Source: Shewanella cyperi (GTDB taxonomy: Bacteria; Pseudomonadota; Gammaproteobacteria; Enterobacterales; Shewanellaceae). Taken from it: a stretch of DNA of 64,000 nucleotides. The notes below the pieces were generated by a model. It did no database searches. It was not told the DNA's origin and saw nothing but the letters and a program-made list of their open reading frames with translations. Made by a program: the position numbers and the translations under genes. This document shows, piece by piece, positions 56,604-64,000 of this stretch; position 1 is the first letter of the stretch; the number at the start of each line of letters is the position of its first letter. Location: assembly GCF_017354985.1 (NCBI RefSeq), contig NZ_CP071501.1:1011501-1075500 (forward strand), given 5' to 3'.

Positions 56604-57567
56604 AAACCGAAGGGGCAAAATCTATGTGATATTTGCCGCGCCATATCTCGGCGGCCTTGGGGCCAAAGTTCAGCAAGCGGATCCTGGCCAGCAGTTTGCG
56701 TTCCAGCTCCGGCTGCCCCAGTTCACTGGACACCAGCTCGCAGCGGGACACGCTGCCGTCGGGCTGGATTTCCAATTCAAATACGAACCTGCCCCTGAGG
56801 CCCATCTGACTGCGCAATGCCCGCAGGTAAAGGCTGTAAAATGCGGTTTTGTTGCGATCGAATACCAGGGCGATTTCTTCCTGGGTGCGCACCGACAAAC
56901 TGCTTCCCCCGTCACCGCTGCTGTCATCGGCCGCGGCCCCATCCTGAGTTATTTGGCTGCTGGCAATACCGGCCAACTGAGTGCTGACGCTGGCCACTTC
57001 CGTCGCCGCTATGCCGCCGCTGTCGGCCTTGGCCTTGGCGGTAATGAGATCGCGCCGGGTGGCCTTGGCATCACCACTGTCGCCATTTTTCAGTGGCGTT
57101 GCGGCAAGGGCGGAGAGATCCAGCGCCTGGCGCAGGGTTTTGAGTGAGTCGGCTGCTGCCATGACACCGCTGCGGGCCGCCTTCTCCCTGGCCTTACGTA
57201 CCTGTTGTTCGCTGGCCTCGGAGGAGAGCTTGGGCTTTTCGGGTTCGGTCCGGAGCTCGGGTTCCGGCGCTTTTGGCTCGACCAGCTCTGGCTCAGGCAG
57301 GGGTTCAGGCAGAGGCTCGGGTTCCACGGGCTTGGTGGGCTCAACCTGCTTTTCCAGCATTAACACCTTGGCCAGTTGCTGTGGCACTTCCTCCAACTTG
57401 TCCCGGGTCAATGGGGGGGCCGTTACCCCCTGATCCAGAACCACAAACACCAGCAGGATAGCGCCAACCACCGCAAGCAGCAGCCGCAGCAGACGTTCGG
57501 CGCTGCCGGGCTCCTCTGCCCAGGGCAGTACCTGCAGATCGCTTGGATACAGCAATTGAGCGCTCAT
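56602..57567 (-). CDS. TonB/AgmX-type energy-transducing envelope protein
   Basis: 321 residues. A short cytoplasmic N-terminus, one transmembrane helix (about 27-45), a Pro/Glu-rich spacer (EPLPEPLPEPEL region, about 77-110), a helical stretch, and a C-terminal domain with ALRSQMGLRGRFVFELEIQP and DGSVSRCELVSSELG. The C-terminal part fits the AgmX/PglI or TonB-C fold. It overlaps the upstream exbD by four bases, so the motor and this arm are made together. It probably spans the periplasm to move an outer-membrane or periplasmic partner. Confidence 0.82.
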   Translation of the reverse strand: MSAQLLYPSDLQVLPWAEEPGSAERLLRLLLAVVGAILLVFVVLDQGVTAPPLTRDKLEEVPQQLAKVLMLEKQVEPTKPVEPEPLPEPLPEPELVEPKAPEPELRTEPEKPKLSSEASEQQVRKAREKAARSGVMAAADSLKTLRQALDLSALAATPLKNGDSGDAKATRRDLITAKAKADSGGIAATEVASVSTQLAGIASSQITQDGAAADDSSGDGGSSLSVRTQEEIALVFDRNKTAFYSLYLRALRSQMGLRGRFVFELEIQPDGSVSRCELVSSELGQPELERKLLARIRLLNFGPKAAEIWRGKYHIDFAPSV

Positions 57568-58055
57568 TGGCCATCCTTGACCGCTTGGCTGATCACCACC
57601 ATGGAGATGGCTTCATATCCGGCTTCTGTGGCGGTGGACATGATTTTTTTCAATAGCTTATAGGGTATGGCCTTGTCGCCCATTATGGTGAGGGTGCGTT
57701 CTCCCTCAACCAGTGGATGCCGCTGCTGCTGATAGGTGAGCTCATCGAACAAGGGCTGAATTAGAGCCTGGGCATCATTCTCCAGATCTGCGGCCTGGGC
57801 AATCTTGCGTCCCTGGATACTGATCCCCTGACTGTTGATATGCAGGATCAGGCTGTTGCTGACCGGGGTGTCCACATGGGCCTCCGGCAGGGTCAGTAAC
57901 TGACTGGGGGGCTGCTGAATATCCGAAGAGTTCACCAGCAGGAAAAACACCAATATAGTGAATATGTCCATCAGTGACACCAGGTTGAGGCCGGGAACCG
58001 CTCTTTTTCGGGCCCGCAGCAGACGCCTTTCCTTGGCCGACATGGTCTTGCTCAT
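57564..58055 (-). CDS. ExbD/TolR-family protein with the proton-binding Asp
   Basis: 163 residues: basic N-terminus, one transmembrane helix with LNLVSLMDIFTILVFFLLV (Asp30 aligns with Asp25 of ExbD), and a periplasmic domain. Four-base overlaps on both sides (with the other ExbD and the TonB/AgmX gene). This is presumably the proton-conducting subunit of the motor. Confidence 0.9.
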   Translation of the reverse strand: MSKTMSAKERRLLRARKRAVPGLNLVSLMDIFTILVFFLLVNSSDIQQPPSQLLTLPEAHVDTPVSNSLILHINSQGISIQGRKIAQAADLENDAQALIQPLFDELTYQQQRHPLVEGERTLTIMGDKAIPYKLLKKIMSTATEAGYEAISMVVISQAVKDGQ

Positions 58056-58564
58056 TGGCTTGCCCCCATGGTTTGCGGCGCGTCGCCCAGGCTTACCTGG
58101 GGAAAGAGTTCCTTGAGCGTGCGACGGCCCTGTCCATCAACCCAGATACTGCGGCTGTAGTCCATGGCCTGAATAATGGCTTCATAGGGGGTGTCCGGCT
58201 GTGCCAGCACTGTCAGTTGCAGCATATCCGGGAAGCTGAGTTTGATGTTCGCCAGGGCCAGTTGCATGGCGCGAAAATCCCGCCCGCCATTTTCCAGGTT
58301 GGGAAAGCGCTGCAGTGGCCCCCTGAGACGATCGTTCAGCACCAGTCCATCGGCGGCCAGAATAAGCTCAAGCTCCGGCTTGTTCTTGGGGGCCGGCGGA
58401 GCGGCTTCGGTGGCCGTTTTGGGCAGGCTCAGCTCCAGAATGGAAAGCTGGTTAAAGGCCGCCGACAACAGCAGGAAGGGAATAAGCACCACCATCAGGT
58501 TGAGAAAAGCGGTAATGTCCAACTCCGGCGCCGCCCTTTGGCGCCATTTGCGCCTGACCGTCAT
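58052..58564 (-). CDS. ExbD/TolR-family protein with Asn instead of the proton-binding Asp
   Basis: 170 residues. The membrane segment ELDITAFLNLMVVLIPFLL aligns with DINVTPFIDVMLVL of ExbD so that Asn22 replaces the essential Asp25. All else (basic N-terminus, single helix, periplasmic domain) is ExbD-like. It overlaps exbB and the other ExbD gene by four bases. It may be a structural partner forming a heterodimer with the Asp-containing subunit. Confidence 0.88.
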   Translation of the reverse strand: MTVRRKWRQRAAPELDITAFLNLMVVLIPFLLLSAAFNQLSILELSLPKTATEAAPPAPKNKPELELILAADGLVLNDRLRGPLQRFPNLENGGRDFRAMQLALANIKLSFPDMLQLTVLAQPDTPYEAIIQAMDYSRSIWVDGQGRRTLKELFPQVSLGDAPQTMGASQ

Positions 58565-59256
58565 GGTTGCAATGTCACCTGCTGTTTGGTCACTTCATCA
58601 ATTTCCGTCAGACCATTGTTGGCGTTTTTGTTGATGTTGATAAGGTTGTTCAGCTTGACCGTCACTATGTCCATGCTGTCGACAATTTCATTGGTCTTGG
58701 TGGAAATAAAGGAGTGCAGCAGCAACAGCGGAATGGCGGTGATAAGGCCAAACGCCGTGGTATTCATGGCGACCGAGATACTGTTGGAAAGCAGGTTGGC
58801 CTTTTCGGCCGGATCGGCATTGGCCACGGCCGAGAAGGCGGCGATCAAGCCCAAGATTGTACCGAGCAGTCCCAGCAGCGTGGCGATATTGGCAAAGGTG
58901 CCCAGAAAGTGGGTACGCTTTTCCAGCTGGGGGATGATTTCCACCAGGCCTTCTTCAAGCATCTTTTCCACTTCGTCGACCTTACGCCCCGACACCAGAT
59001 GGGTCAGGGTATAAACCAGCACCTTGGATATGTGGGCATCGGAACCGCGGACATATTCCAGTGTGCTCTTGACCTTGCCCTGCAACATCAAGGGATGTAT
59101 GTGCTCCCAGGCGACCTTGTTGCGGCGCTTAATTACCCCCAGATAGAGATAACGCTCCAGCGCTATGGCCAGGCCGATGGCGAGGGTGATCATTATCGGG
59201 TACATAAAGATCCCGCCGTTCTGGATGAAGCGAACTATGCTGTAGAAGTATTCCAT
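58561..59256 (-). CDS. MotA/TolQ/ExbB-family proton channel
   Basis: 231 residues with three helices: IMITLAIGLAIALERYLYLG (about 20-40), TFANIATLLGLLGTILGLIAAF (about 118-142) and ISVAMNTTAFGLITAIPLLLL (about 162-185). The second and third helices have the conserved Gly/Thr pattern of TolQ. It pairs with the two ExbD proteins downstream as the stator-like motor. Confidence 0.92.
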   Translation of the reverse strand: MEYFYSIVRFIQNGGIFMYPIMITLAIGLAIALERYLYLGVIKRRNKVAWEHIHPLMLQGKVKSTLEYVRGSDAHISKVLVYTLTHLVSGRKVDEVEKMLEEGLVEIIPQLEKRTHFLGTFANIATLLGLLGTILGLIAAFSAVANADPAEKANLLSNSISVAMNTTAFGLITAIPLLLLHSFISTKTNEIVDSMDIVTVKLNNLININKNANNGLTEIDEVTKQQVTLQP

Positions 59257-59332
59257 ATTATTTCCAGATACTTACCTGATGATTTGCGGGCGGATTATAC
59301 CGTCCTGGCGAAGGAATAAACCATGTCCGAGA

Positions 59333-59629
59333 TCAAGGGGAGTCCCTGTTTGGACAGTCCCAGTCGGCTGTCGCTGTGATCACATCGAAGCGACAGGGCA
59401 ATTGGGCGGGCTGCCGAACATCCAGGGGGGGCTGTATTCCCGGAAAAGGACTGTCGGCCGCTTTCCAGGGAATGAGGTAGATCACCGCCGGCAACTCCTG
59501 ATCGCCTGTGATGACAAAGCCGCTGCTGTTGCCCTGGGCAACCGGCTTTGGCGCATCGGTTGTTGCCTCGCCGGAAAGCGGACAGCACAGGGGCAAAATC
59601 AGTGACAGCCACAGCCGGGGCTTACTCAT
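59333..59629 (-). CDS. Small exported protein of the motor operon
   Basis: 98 residues with a signal peptide (MSKPRLWLSLILPLCCPLSG, cleavage about residue 21). No recognised domain; contains two Cys in the mature part. The start overlaps the 3' end of the TPR lipoprotein gene by 8 bases. It belongs to the operon by position and is 76 bases before exbB. Confidence 0.7.
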   Translation of the reverse strand: MSKPRLWLSLILPLCCPLSGEATTDAPKPVAQGNSSGFVITGDQELPAVIYLIPWKAADSPFPGIQPPLDVRQPAQLPCRFDVITATADWDCPNRDSP

Positions 59630-60188
59630 TTACGGCCCTCCTGGATAATTCTTCCAGCCAGGGAGTGGCCTCGCTATCACCGCTCTGGGCCAGATACTGG
59701 CGGCAGTGAAAGGCGGCCTTTTCCGGCTGCTGCAGGTAAAGGTCGTACAGCAGGGCCAGATTGTAATGGGCGGCAGCGTACCCGGGGGCCTGGGTCAGGG
59801 CCTTTGTAAAGTCGGCCTCGGCGGCGCGAAAATCCCCTTCCTGGCGGGCCAGCACGCCGCGAAGATTGAGGGCTTCCGGCATGGGAGCCAAGGCCAGGGC
59901 GCTGTCGATGAGGGCTTTGGCCCTGGCGCTATCGCCCCGTTTGTGACTGATGATGGCCAGGTTTAACCTGGCGCCGGGGAGCTTGTCGTCCAACCTGAGC
60001 ACCTGCTCAAGCAAGGCCTCGGCTCCGTCCAGTTCTCCCTGTTTGAGTTGCCCCATGGCCTGGTTGAACAGTTGCGTCACGGCAGGGTTCAGTTGTGGCC
60101 GGGGCTCAGGTGCCGGCGCGGTACTCTGGCAGCCCCACAGCAATACTGTGAGCATCAACAACATTGGCCTAATAAAGTTTTTCAACAT
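59622..60188 (-). CDS. TPR lipoprotein of the motor operon
   Basis: 188 residues; lipobox LLWGC (Cys20) and about four TPR helices (LFNQAMGQLKQGELDGAEAL; ARLNLAIISHKRGDSARA; EALNLRGVLARQEGDFRAA; AAHYNLALLYDLYLQQPEKA). Probably an outer- or inner-membrane anchored scaffold. It overlaps the upstream TPR giant by 20 bases. TPR lipoproteins of this kind occur in Myxococcus Glt machinery (GltE) and in pilus assembly. Confidence 0.85.
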   Translation of the reverse strand: MLKNFIRPMLLMLTVLLWGCQSTAPAPEPRPQLNPAVTQLFNQAMGQLKQGELDGAEALLEQVLRLDDKLPGARLNLAIISHKRGDSARAKALIDSALALAPMPEALNLRGVLARQEGDFRAAEADFTKALTQAPGYAAAHYNLALLYDLYLQQPEKAAFHCRQYLAQSGDSEATPWLEELSRRAVNE

Positions 60189-63100
60189 AGTCCTCCGTCA
60201 ATTCGGTTCTGGCGTAGCGGGCCGGCAGCAGGCGTTTGAGCTGCATCATGCTCTGGGCGATCCAGGGGTTGTAAAGACCCTCGGCAATACGGGCCAGATT
60301 CAGCTGGTGTAGGGCGATGGCCTTGTCTTCCAAGGGGAAAACCTGCTCTTCCAGCAAAATCTCATATTGCTCCAGCTCCAGTTCATTCAGCCCTTTGGGT
60401 GTGGGGGCGCTGAGCAGGGCTTTGGCCAGATCGCCATACAGCAGGCCCATGTGTAATGTGGCTTCGCAGGCAGGCTCTGCCAGCCCCAGGGATACGACCT
60501 GGCTGTAGTGGTCAACCGCCTTGCTCATCCACTTCTGGCGCCGCTTGATGGCCCGCTGCAGATCGCCGTTCAATAACTGGGCCTGGGCTTCCTGCTTGAA
60601 ACTGTGGCCCAGCAGCAGGTGCGCTTTGGCAAACTGTGCTGTCAGGCCTTGCTGGTCCATGGCCAACAACTGCAGCAACCTTTGGCGCTTTTCCGCTTCG
60701 TTGTCGGTCATGTTCGCCAGGCGCATCCAGGCTTCAGCCATGTCCGGTTTGCTGCCGGCGCCGCTGGCGATAAAGGCCTGGTACTGCTCAGCCGCAGCCT
60801 TGGGGTTATTGGCCTTGTCGTAGTCTTCGGCGGCTTGCCAGTGGGCGGCGGCGCTGAGCGCCTTGTCATCTTGCTTGGCAGCCATCCCGGCCAGCACCGC
60901 CGCGGCCTTATTCCAGGCGGCGGTTTTTTCATACAGAAACACCAACTTTTCCGGCACAGTTGCGCTGAGGGCATGATTGGGGAAGCGGCTGGCAAAATCT
61001 TCAAAGGCCCTCAGCGCGTCTGGCCAGAGGCCCTGATTCAACTCCAAAGTGGCGGCGTCAAACAGGGCGTTGACGGCGGCGTCCACATGGGGCAGACGTT
61101 TGGCCAGGCGCCGGAACAACGTCAGGGCGCTTTGCACCTCGCCGTGCTCACGGGCAATTTCGGCCTGGCGGAAAATGCTTTCCGCCAGGCGGGCCTCGAG
61201 CATGGCGACTTGCTCTGTATCGGCGCCTTTGCCCAGCAGGGCTTCATAGCTTTGTTCCGCCTCGGCGTATTGTTGCAGGGCAAATTGGCTGTGGGCCTTG
61301 AGGGTAAGGGCAGAGCCTTGTTGTCCGGCGCTCAGGCTCAGGTCAGCGAGCCGCGCCACAGTGGCCAGTACTTTGGGGTGATCTGCGGCGGTGAAGTATT
61401 CTTCGGCCAGGGTCAGTCCTATGGTGCCGGCCGAGTCACTGTGCGGAAATTGTGTCAGATGTCGTTCTGCCAGGGTCTGCAGACGCTGGCGCAGCTCGGG
61501 TTCGGGGCCTTGTTTGACTTGCGCTTGCTTGAGTAGCGCTTGCAGCCCTTGCAGAGCCCTGTAGCTGGCAATGTCGGCCTTATCGAAGGGGGGCGCGCCA
61601 TAGGAGGCCCTGACGAAATAGTCTATGGCCTCGACGGCGGCACCGCTGTCATGGAGAGCCTCGGCCAGCAGATATTCAATCCCGGCATCCGGCTGGCCAC
61701 TGTGGCTCAGCAGGTTTTGGTACCAGCCGATGGCGGCCTGCCAGTCCTCTGGCCGGTTGTGTTTCTGCGCCCTGGCGTGGTGATAGCGGGCCAGTTCGCC
61801 CCTATAGGTTGTCAGCACCTTGTCCATCGCCTGGCGTATTTCGTTCGGAGCCTGTTGGCGAAAGGCTGAGTCCTGACCAAATCGTTTGCAGGCGGCGGCT
61901 TTTTCCGGCCACACCAGGGAGGGGAATTTGCCATCGCTGTAGGCTTGGATCTTGGCCTGTTGGAATTCAAAGGCGCGCGGAGAGTCCGGATAATTGTCCA
62001 GCAGGCTCTGGTAAACGGCGGCGGCATCCTGAAAGCGTGACTTGTTCAGGAAATAGTTTGCCAGCTTCAATGACAGGGGCTCAAAGAAGGGCGGCAGGCT
62101 GCCATCGGGGCGTCGCAGGATCTGCAGGCCATCGACGCCATCCAGGTAAGAGAAGGTGATGGCGCTGATCCTGAGTATTTCCTCCAGCCACAAGGCCTGG
62201 GCCTGTTGTTCCCGGGAGGACCAATGAAGGCTCAGTAATTCCACAAAGCTGGCGGCGGCCATGGGGTAGTCGCCGTTTTTGAACCTGGACCACCCCAGTT
62301 TGTAACTGGCCTTGTCACTGAATTCATCCTGCCCGGTTGACTCCAGGGCGGCATAGCTGGCGCTGGCCGCGGCATAGTCTCCGAGGGAAAATTCGGCTTC
62401 GCCCTTGCGGAACATCACCTCGCGCCACAGTGGATGGGCCGGGAAGGCGCTGCCGAAGCGGCCTAGCAGCGAAAGGGACGCTTCCGTGTCCCCCAGCATG
62501 TCTTTAACCCGGGCCAACTGATACAGCAGGTTGGCATCTTGCTGCTGTTGCAGCAGCTGCTCCAGCAGCAGTCCGGCGCCGGTCAATAATTCGGTTTGGG
62601 GCTCAAGCTCAGTGGTTTGCTCCGCCAGGCGCAGACGCAGGTCGGCTTCCTGATACATGGCCTGGCGCCTGAGCCCGGGGGCCTGGGCCTGGCTGCCCAG
62701 CTGGCCAAGCAGGGCCTGCAGTTGTGAATAGTCGGGATCAGCCAAGGACTGCATCTGTTCACCGACTCGGCCGGCACTGGGGCCGGGAGCGGCCGGATCG
62801 GCTTCCAGCTTCAGGGTGCTGCTGCTCTTGGCCGCACCATAAAGAGGAGATGCGGCAAGCAATTCCTGGGTCAGTCGCAGCAATTGCGGCTCAAGTTGTG
62901 CCAGACGCTGTTGCTCGTCCTGTTGATGGGCCCGGGCCAGTTCATCGGCCAGTTGTACTGTCCTTTGGGTCAATTGTTGCTCAAGCTGTTCCGCCTGTTG
63001 GGCACTGGCGATGAGCTTCAGTTTAATCTGTTGCAGGTGGGTGGCCACCAGAGCCTGGCGGTAAACCCTTGGCATTTGCAGCAGGGATTCCAGTTCCTGT

Positions 63101-64000
63101 TTGGCGCCATCAAGAACCGCATCCGATGGGGCATCCTCTTGCCACCACCTGTGTCCGAAGGCTTGCCCCTGCTCCCAGGTCGACAGGGCGACCAGGAGCC
63201 GGTAGCGCACCTGTTGCTCTGCCGGTTGACCTAGCAGCTCGGTCAGCAGCTGCTCCAATTGCAATTGCTTGCCGGCCCTGTCGAGGGTCAACCAGGTTTG
63301 TTGTGCCTTGGCTGCCATCTTGTCCCTGAGGTCATTTACCGCGGCATTGAGAGCGTCGGGCTCCTTATCCAGCAGCCTGGCATAGGCCCGGGAGCTGGTG
63401 GCAGCGGTGGCCAGCCAGTCTTTGAGTTGTTCGGTCCTGCGCTTGAGCAGCTCCAGTCGCACCAGGTTGAAGGACTTGGGGTTCTTGCCAAGTGGCTGCG
63501 CCTGCCACTGGCGCGCCAGCAGTTGCAGCAGGGATTGGCGCAGCTCATTGGCCAGTGCCAGATGTTGGTCCTGGCCAAGCAGGTTCAACAGCGCTGCGGA
63601 GGCCTCAATTTGCAGTGGGCCTTCACGGCGACTGAGCCGCAACAGCGCGGGCCTGGCCCGTTCGGGGCTGTCGCTTTGCAATAATATTTGCGCTTCGGTC
63701 CACAGCGCCAGGGCTTGTACTTCTGCATCGGGGGGCAGGGTGCGCAGCAGCGACAGTGCCCGCTCTTCCTGTCCCTCGGCCGCAGCAATCCTGGCTTGCA
63801 ACAAGCGCTGAGCGACAGCGAGTGGGCCGTTTACCGGGCTAATTTCGCTCGCCAGTTCGGTTTGGGCTCTCTGCGGCTGTCCCAGCTGTAATAGCGCCAT
63901 CGCCCTCAGATAGCTGCCGAGCGAGTCTGTGCCGTCCTGTGGGAGCCAGTCCAACACCTTTTGCCACTGCTGCTGATGTGCCGCCAGCAAGGCGCCAAGA
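60169..64000 (-). CDS. Giant TPR protein of the motor operon (5' end outside the window)
   Basis: At least 1,276 residues; the reading frame is open to the right edge, so the start lies outside. It is an array of TPR-like helix pairs rich in Ala, Leu, Gln and Glu (LRLAEQTTELEPQTELL; GKAEF-like units such as FRKGEAEFSLGDYAAASASYAAL; QAEQSYEALLGKG-like units). No catalytic motif is visible. It resembles Myxococcus AgmU/GltD, a long periplasmic TPR protein, but export signals cannot be checked here. It is the first gene known in the operon. Confidence 0.85.
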   Translation of the reverse strand, partial: LGALLAAHQQQWQKVLDWLPQDGTDSLGSYLRAMALLQLGQPQRAQTELASEISPVNGPLAVAQRLLQARIAAAEGQEERALSLLRTLPPDAEVQALALWTEAQILLQSDSPERARPALLRLSRREGPLQIEASAALLNLLGQDQHLALANELRQSLLQLLARQWQAQPLGKNPKSFNLVRLELLKRRTEQLKDWLATAATSSRAYARLLDKEPDALNAAVNDLRDKMAAKAQQTWLTLDRAGKQLQLEQLLTELLGQPAEQQVRYRLLVALSTWEQGQAFGHRWWQEDAPSDAVLDGAKQELESLLQMPRVYRQALVATHLQQIKLKLIASAQQAEQLEQQLTQRTVQLADELARAHQQDEQQRLAQLEPQLLRLTQELLAASPLYGAAKSSSTLKLEADPAAPGPSAGRVGEQMQSLADPDYSQLQALLGQLGSQAQAPGLRRQAMYQEADLRLRLAEQTTELEPQTELLTGAGLLLEQLLQQQQDANLLYQLARVKDMLGDTEASLSLLGRFGSAFPAHPLWREVMFRKGEAEFSLGDYAAASASYAALESTGQDEFSDKASYKLGWSRFKNGDYPMAAASFVELLSLHWSSREQQAQALWLEEILRISAITFSYLDGVDGLQILRRPDGSLPPFFEPLSLKLANYFLNKSRFQDAAAVYQSLLDNYPDSPRAFEFQQAKIQAYSDGKFPSLVWPEKAAACKRFGQDSAFRQQAPNEIRQAMDKVLTTYRGELARYHHARAQKHNRPEDWQAAIGWYQNLLSHSGQPDAGIEYLLAEALHDSGAAVEAIDYFVRASYGAPPFDKADIASYRALQGLQALLKQAQVKQGPEPELRQRLQTLAERHLTQFPHSDSAGTIGLTLAEEYFTAADHPKVLATVARLADLSLSAGQQGSALTLKAHSQFALQQYAEAEQSYEALLGKGADTEQVAMLEARLAESIFRQAEIAREHGEVQSALTLFRRLAKRLPHVDAAVNALFDAATLELNQGLWPDALRAFEDFASRFPNHALSATVPEKLVFLYEKTAAWNKAAAVLAGMAAKQDDKALSAAAHWQAAEDYDKANNPKAAAEQYQAFIASGAGSKPDMAEAWMRLANMTDNEAEKRQRLLQLLAMDQQGLTAQFAKAHLLLGHSFKQEAQAQLLNGDLQRAIKRRQKWMSKAVDHYSQVVSLGLAEPACEATLHMGLLYGDLAKALLSAPTPKGLNELELEQYEILLEEQVFPLEDKAIALHQLNLARIAEGLYNPWIAQSMMQLKRLLPARYARTELTEDYVEKLY

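Overview
The window looks like a chromosomal segment of a GC-richer Shewanella (Gammaproteobacteria, Alteromonadales). This is inferred from the Shewanella-type N-acetylglucosamine (GlcNAc) locus (nagR, nagK, nagB-II, nagA, nagX, nagP with a TonB receptor), the gene order of the housekeeping blocks, and the protein sequences. There are no complete insertion sequences, no CRISPR array and no prophage. Nearly all the DNA is coding.

Layout. 1-2182: the 5' end of a prepilin gene, then glnB and a type II NADH dehydrogenase. 2188-18150: a chitin/GlcNAc catabolic locus containing nagR, a TonB-dependent receptor, a flavin halogenase-family gene, a SapC-family gene, a GH20 hexosaminidase lipoprotein, nagK, nagB-II, nagA, nagX and nagP. 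Four near-identical palindromes (core TGACAGCG) sit upstream of the receptor, the hexosaminidase, nagK and nagP and are the probable NagR operators. 18245-18499: tRNA-Thr and tRNA-Phe with a clear promoter and terminator. 18724-20596: cytochrome b561, YceI and greA. 20614-41266: the conserved gamma-proteobacterial information-processing block: yhbY, rlmE, ftsH, folP, glmM, tpiA, secG, tRNA-Leu, tRNA-fMet, rimP, nusA, infB, rbfA, truB, rpsO, pnp, nlpI and prfC, with a GGDEF-EAL gene inserted divergently between rpsO and pnp. 41367-49398: a nucleoside salvage locus (TatD-family gene, nupC, tsx, deoC, deoA, deoB, deoD). 49409-56425: a ytjB-like gene, serB, an alpha/beta hydrolase, a large two-PilZ protein, radA and a small PilZ protein. 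56602-64000: an operon on the minus strand encoding a giant TPR protein (cut by the window edge), a TPR lipoprotein, a small exported protein, a TolQ/ExbB homologue, two ExbD/TolR homologues and a TonB/AgmX-like protein.

How they work together. The nag locus describes a full path from extracellular chito-oligosaccharides through the outer membrane and periplasm to fructose-6-phosphate. The deo locus does the same for nucleosides. Three genes (GGDEF-EAL, large PilZ, small PilZ) could form part of a cyclic-di-GMP circuit. The right-hand operon is the most unusual item. It resembles a proton-driven TolQR-type motor joined to periplasmic TPR scaffolds and a TonB/AgmX-like arm, which is the composition of the Myxococcus Agl-Glt envelope machine. 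One of its two ExbD subunits has Asn in place of the proton-carrying Asp.

Limits: all family calls come from reading motifs and context by eye. No database search was run.
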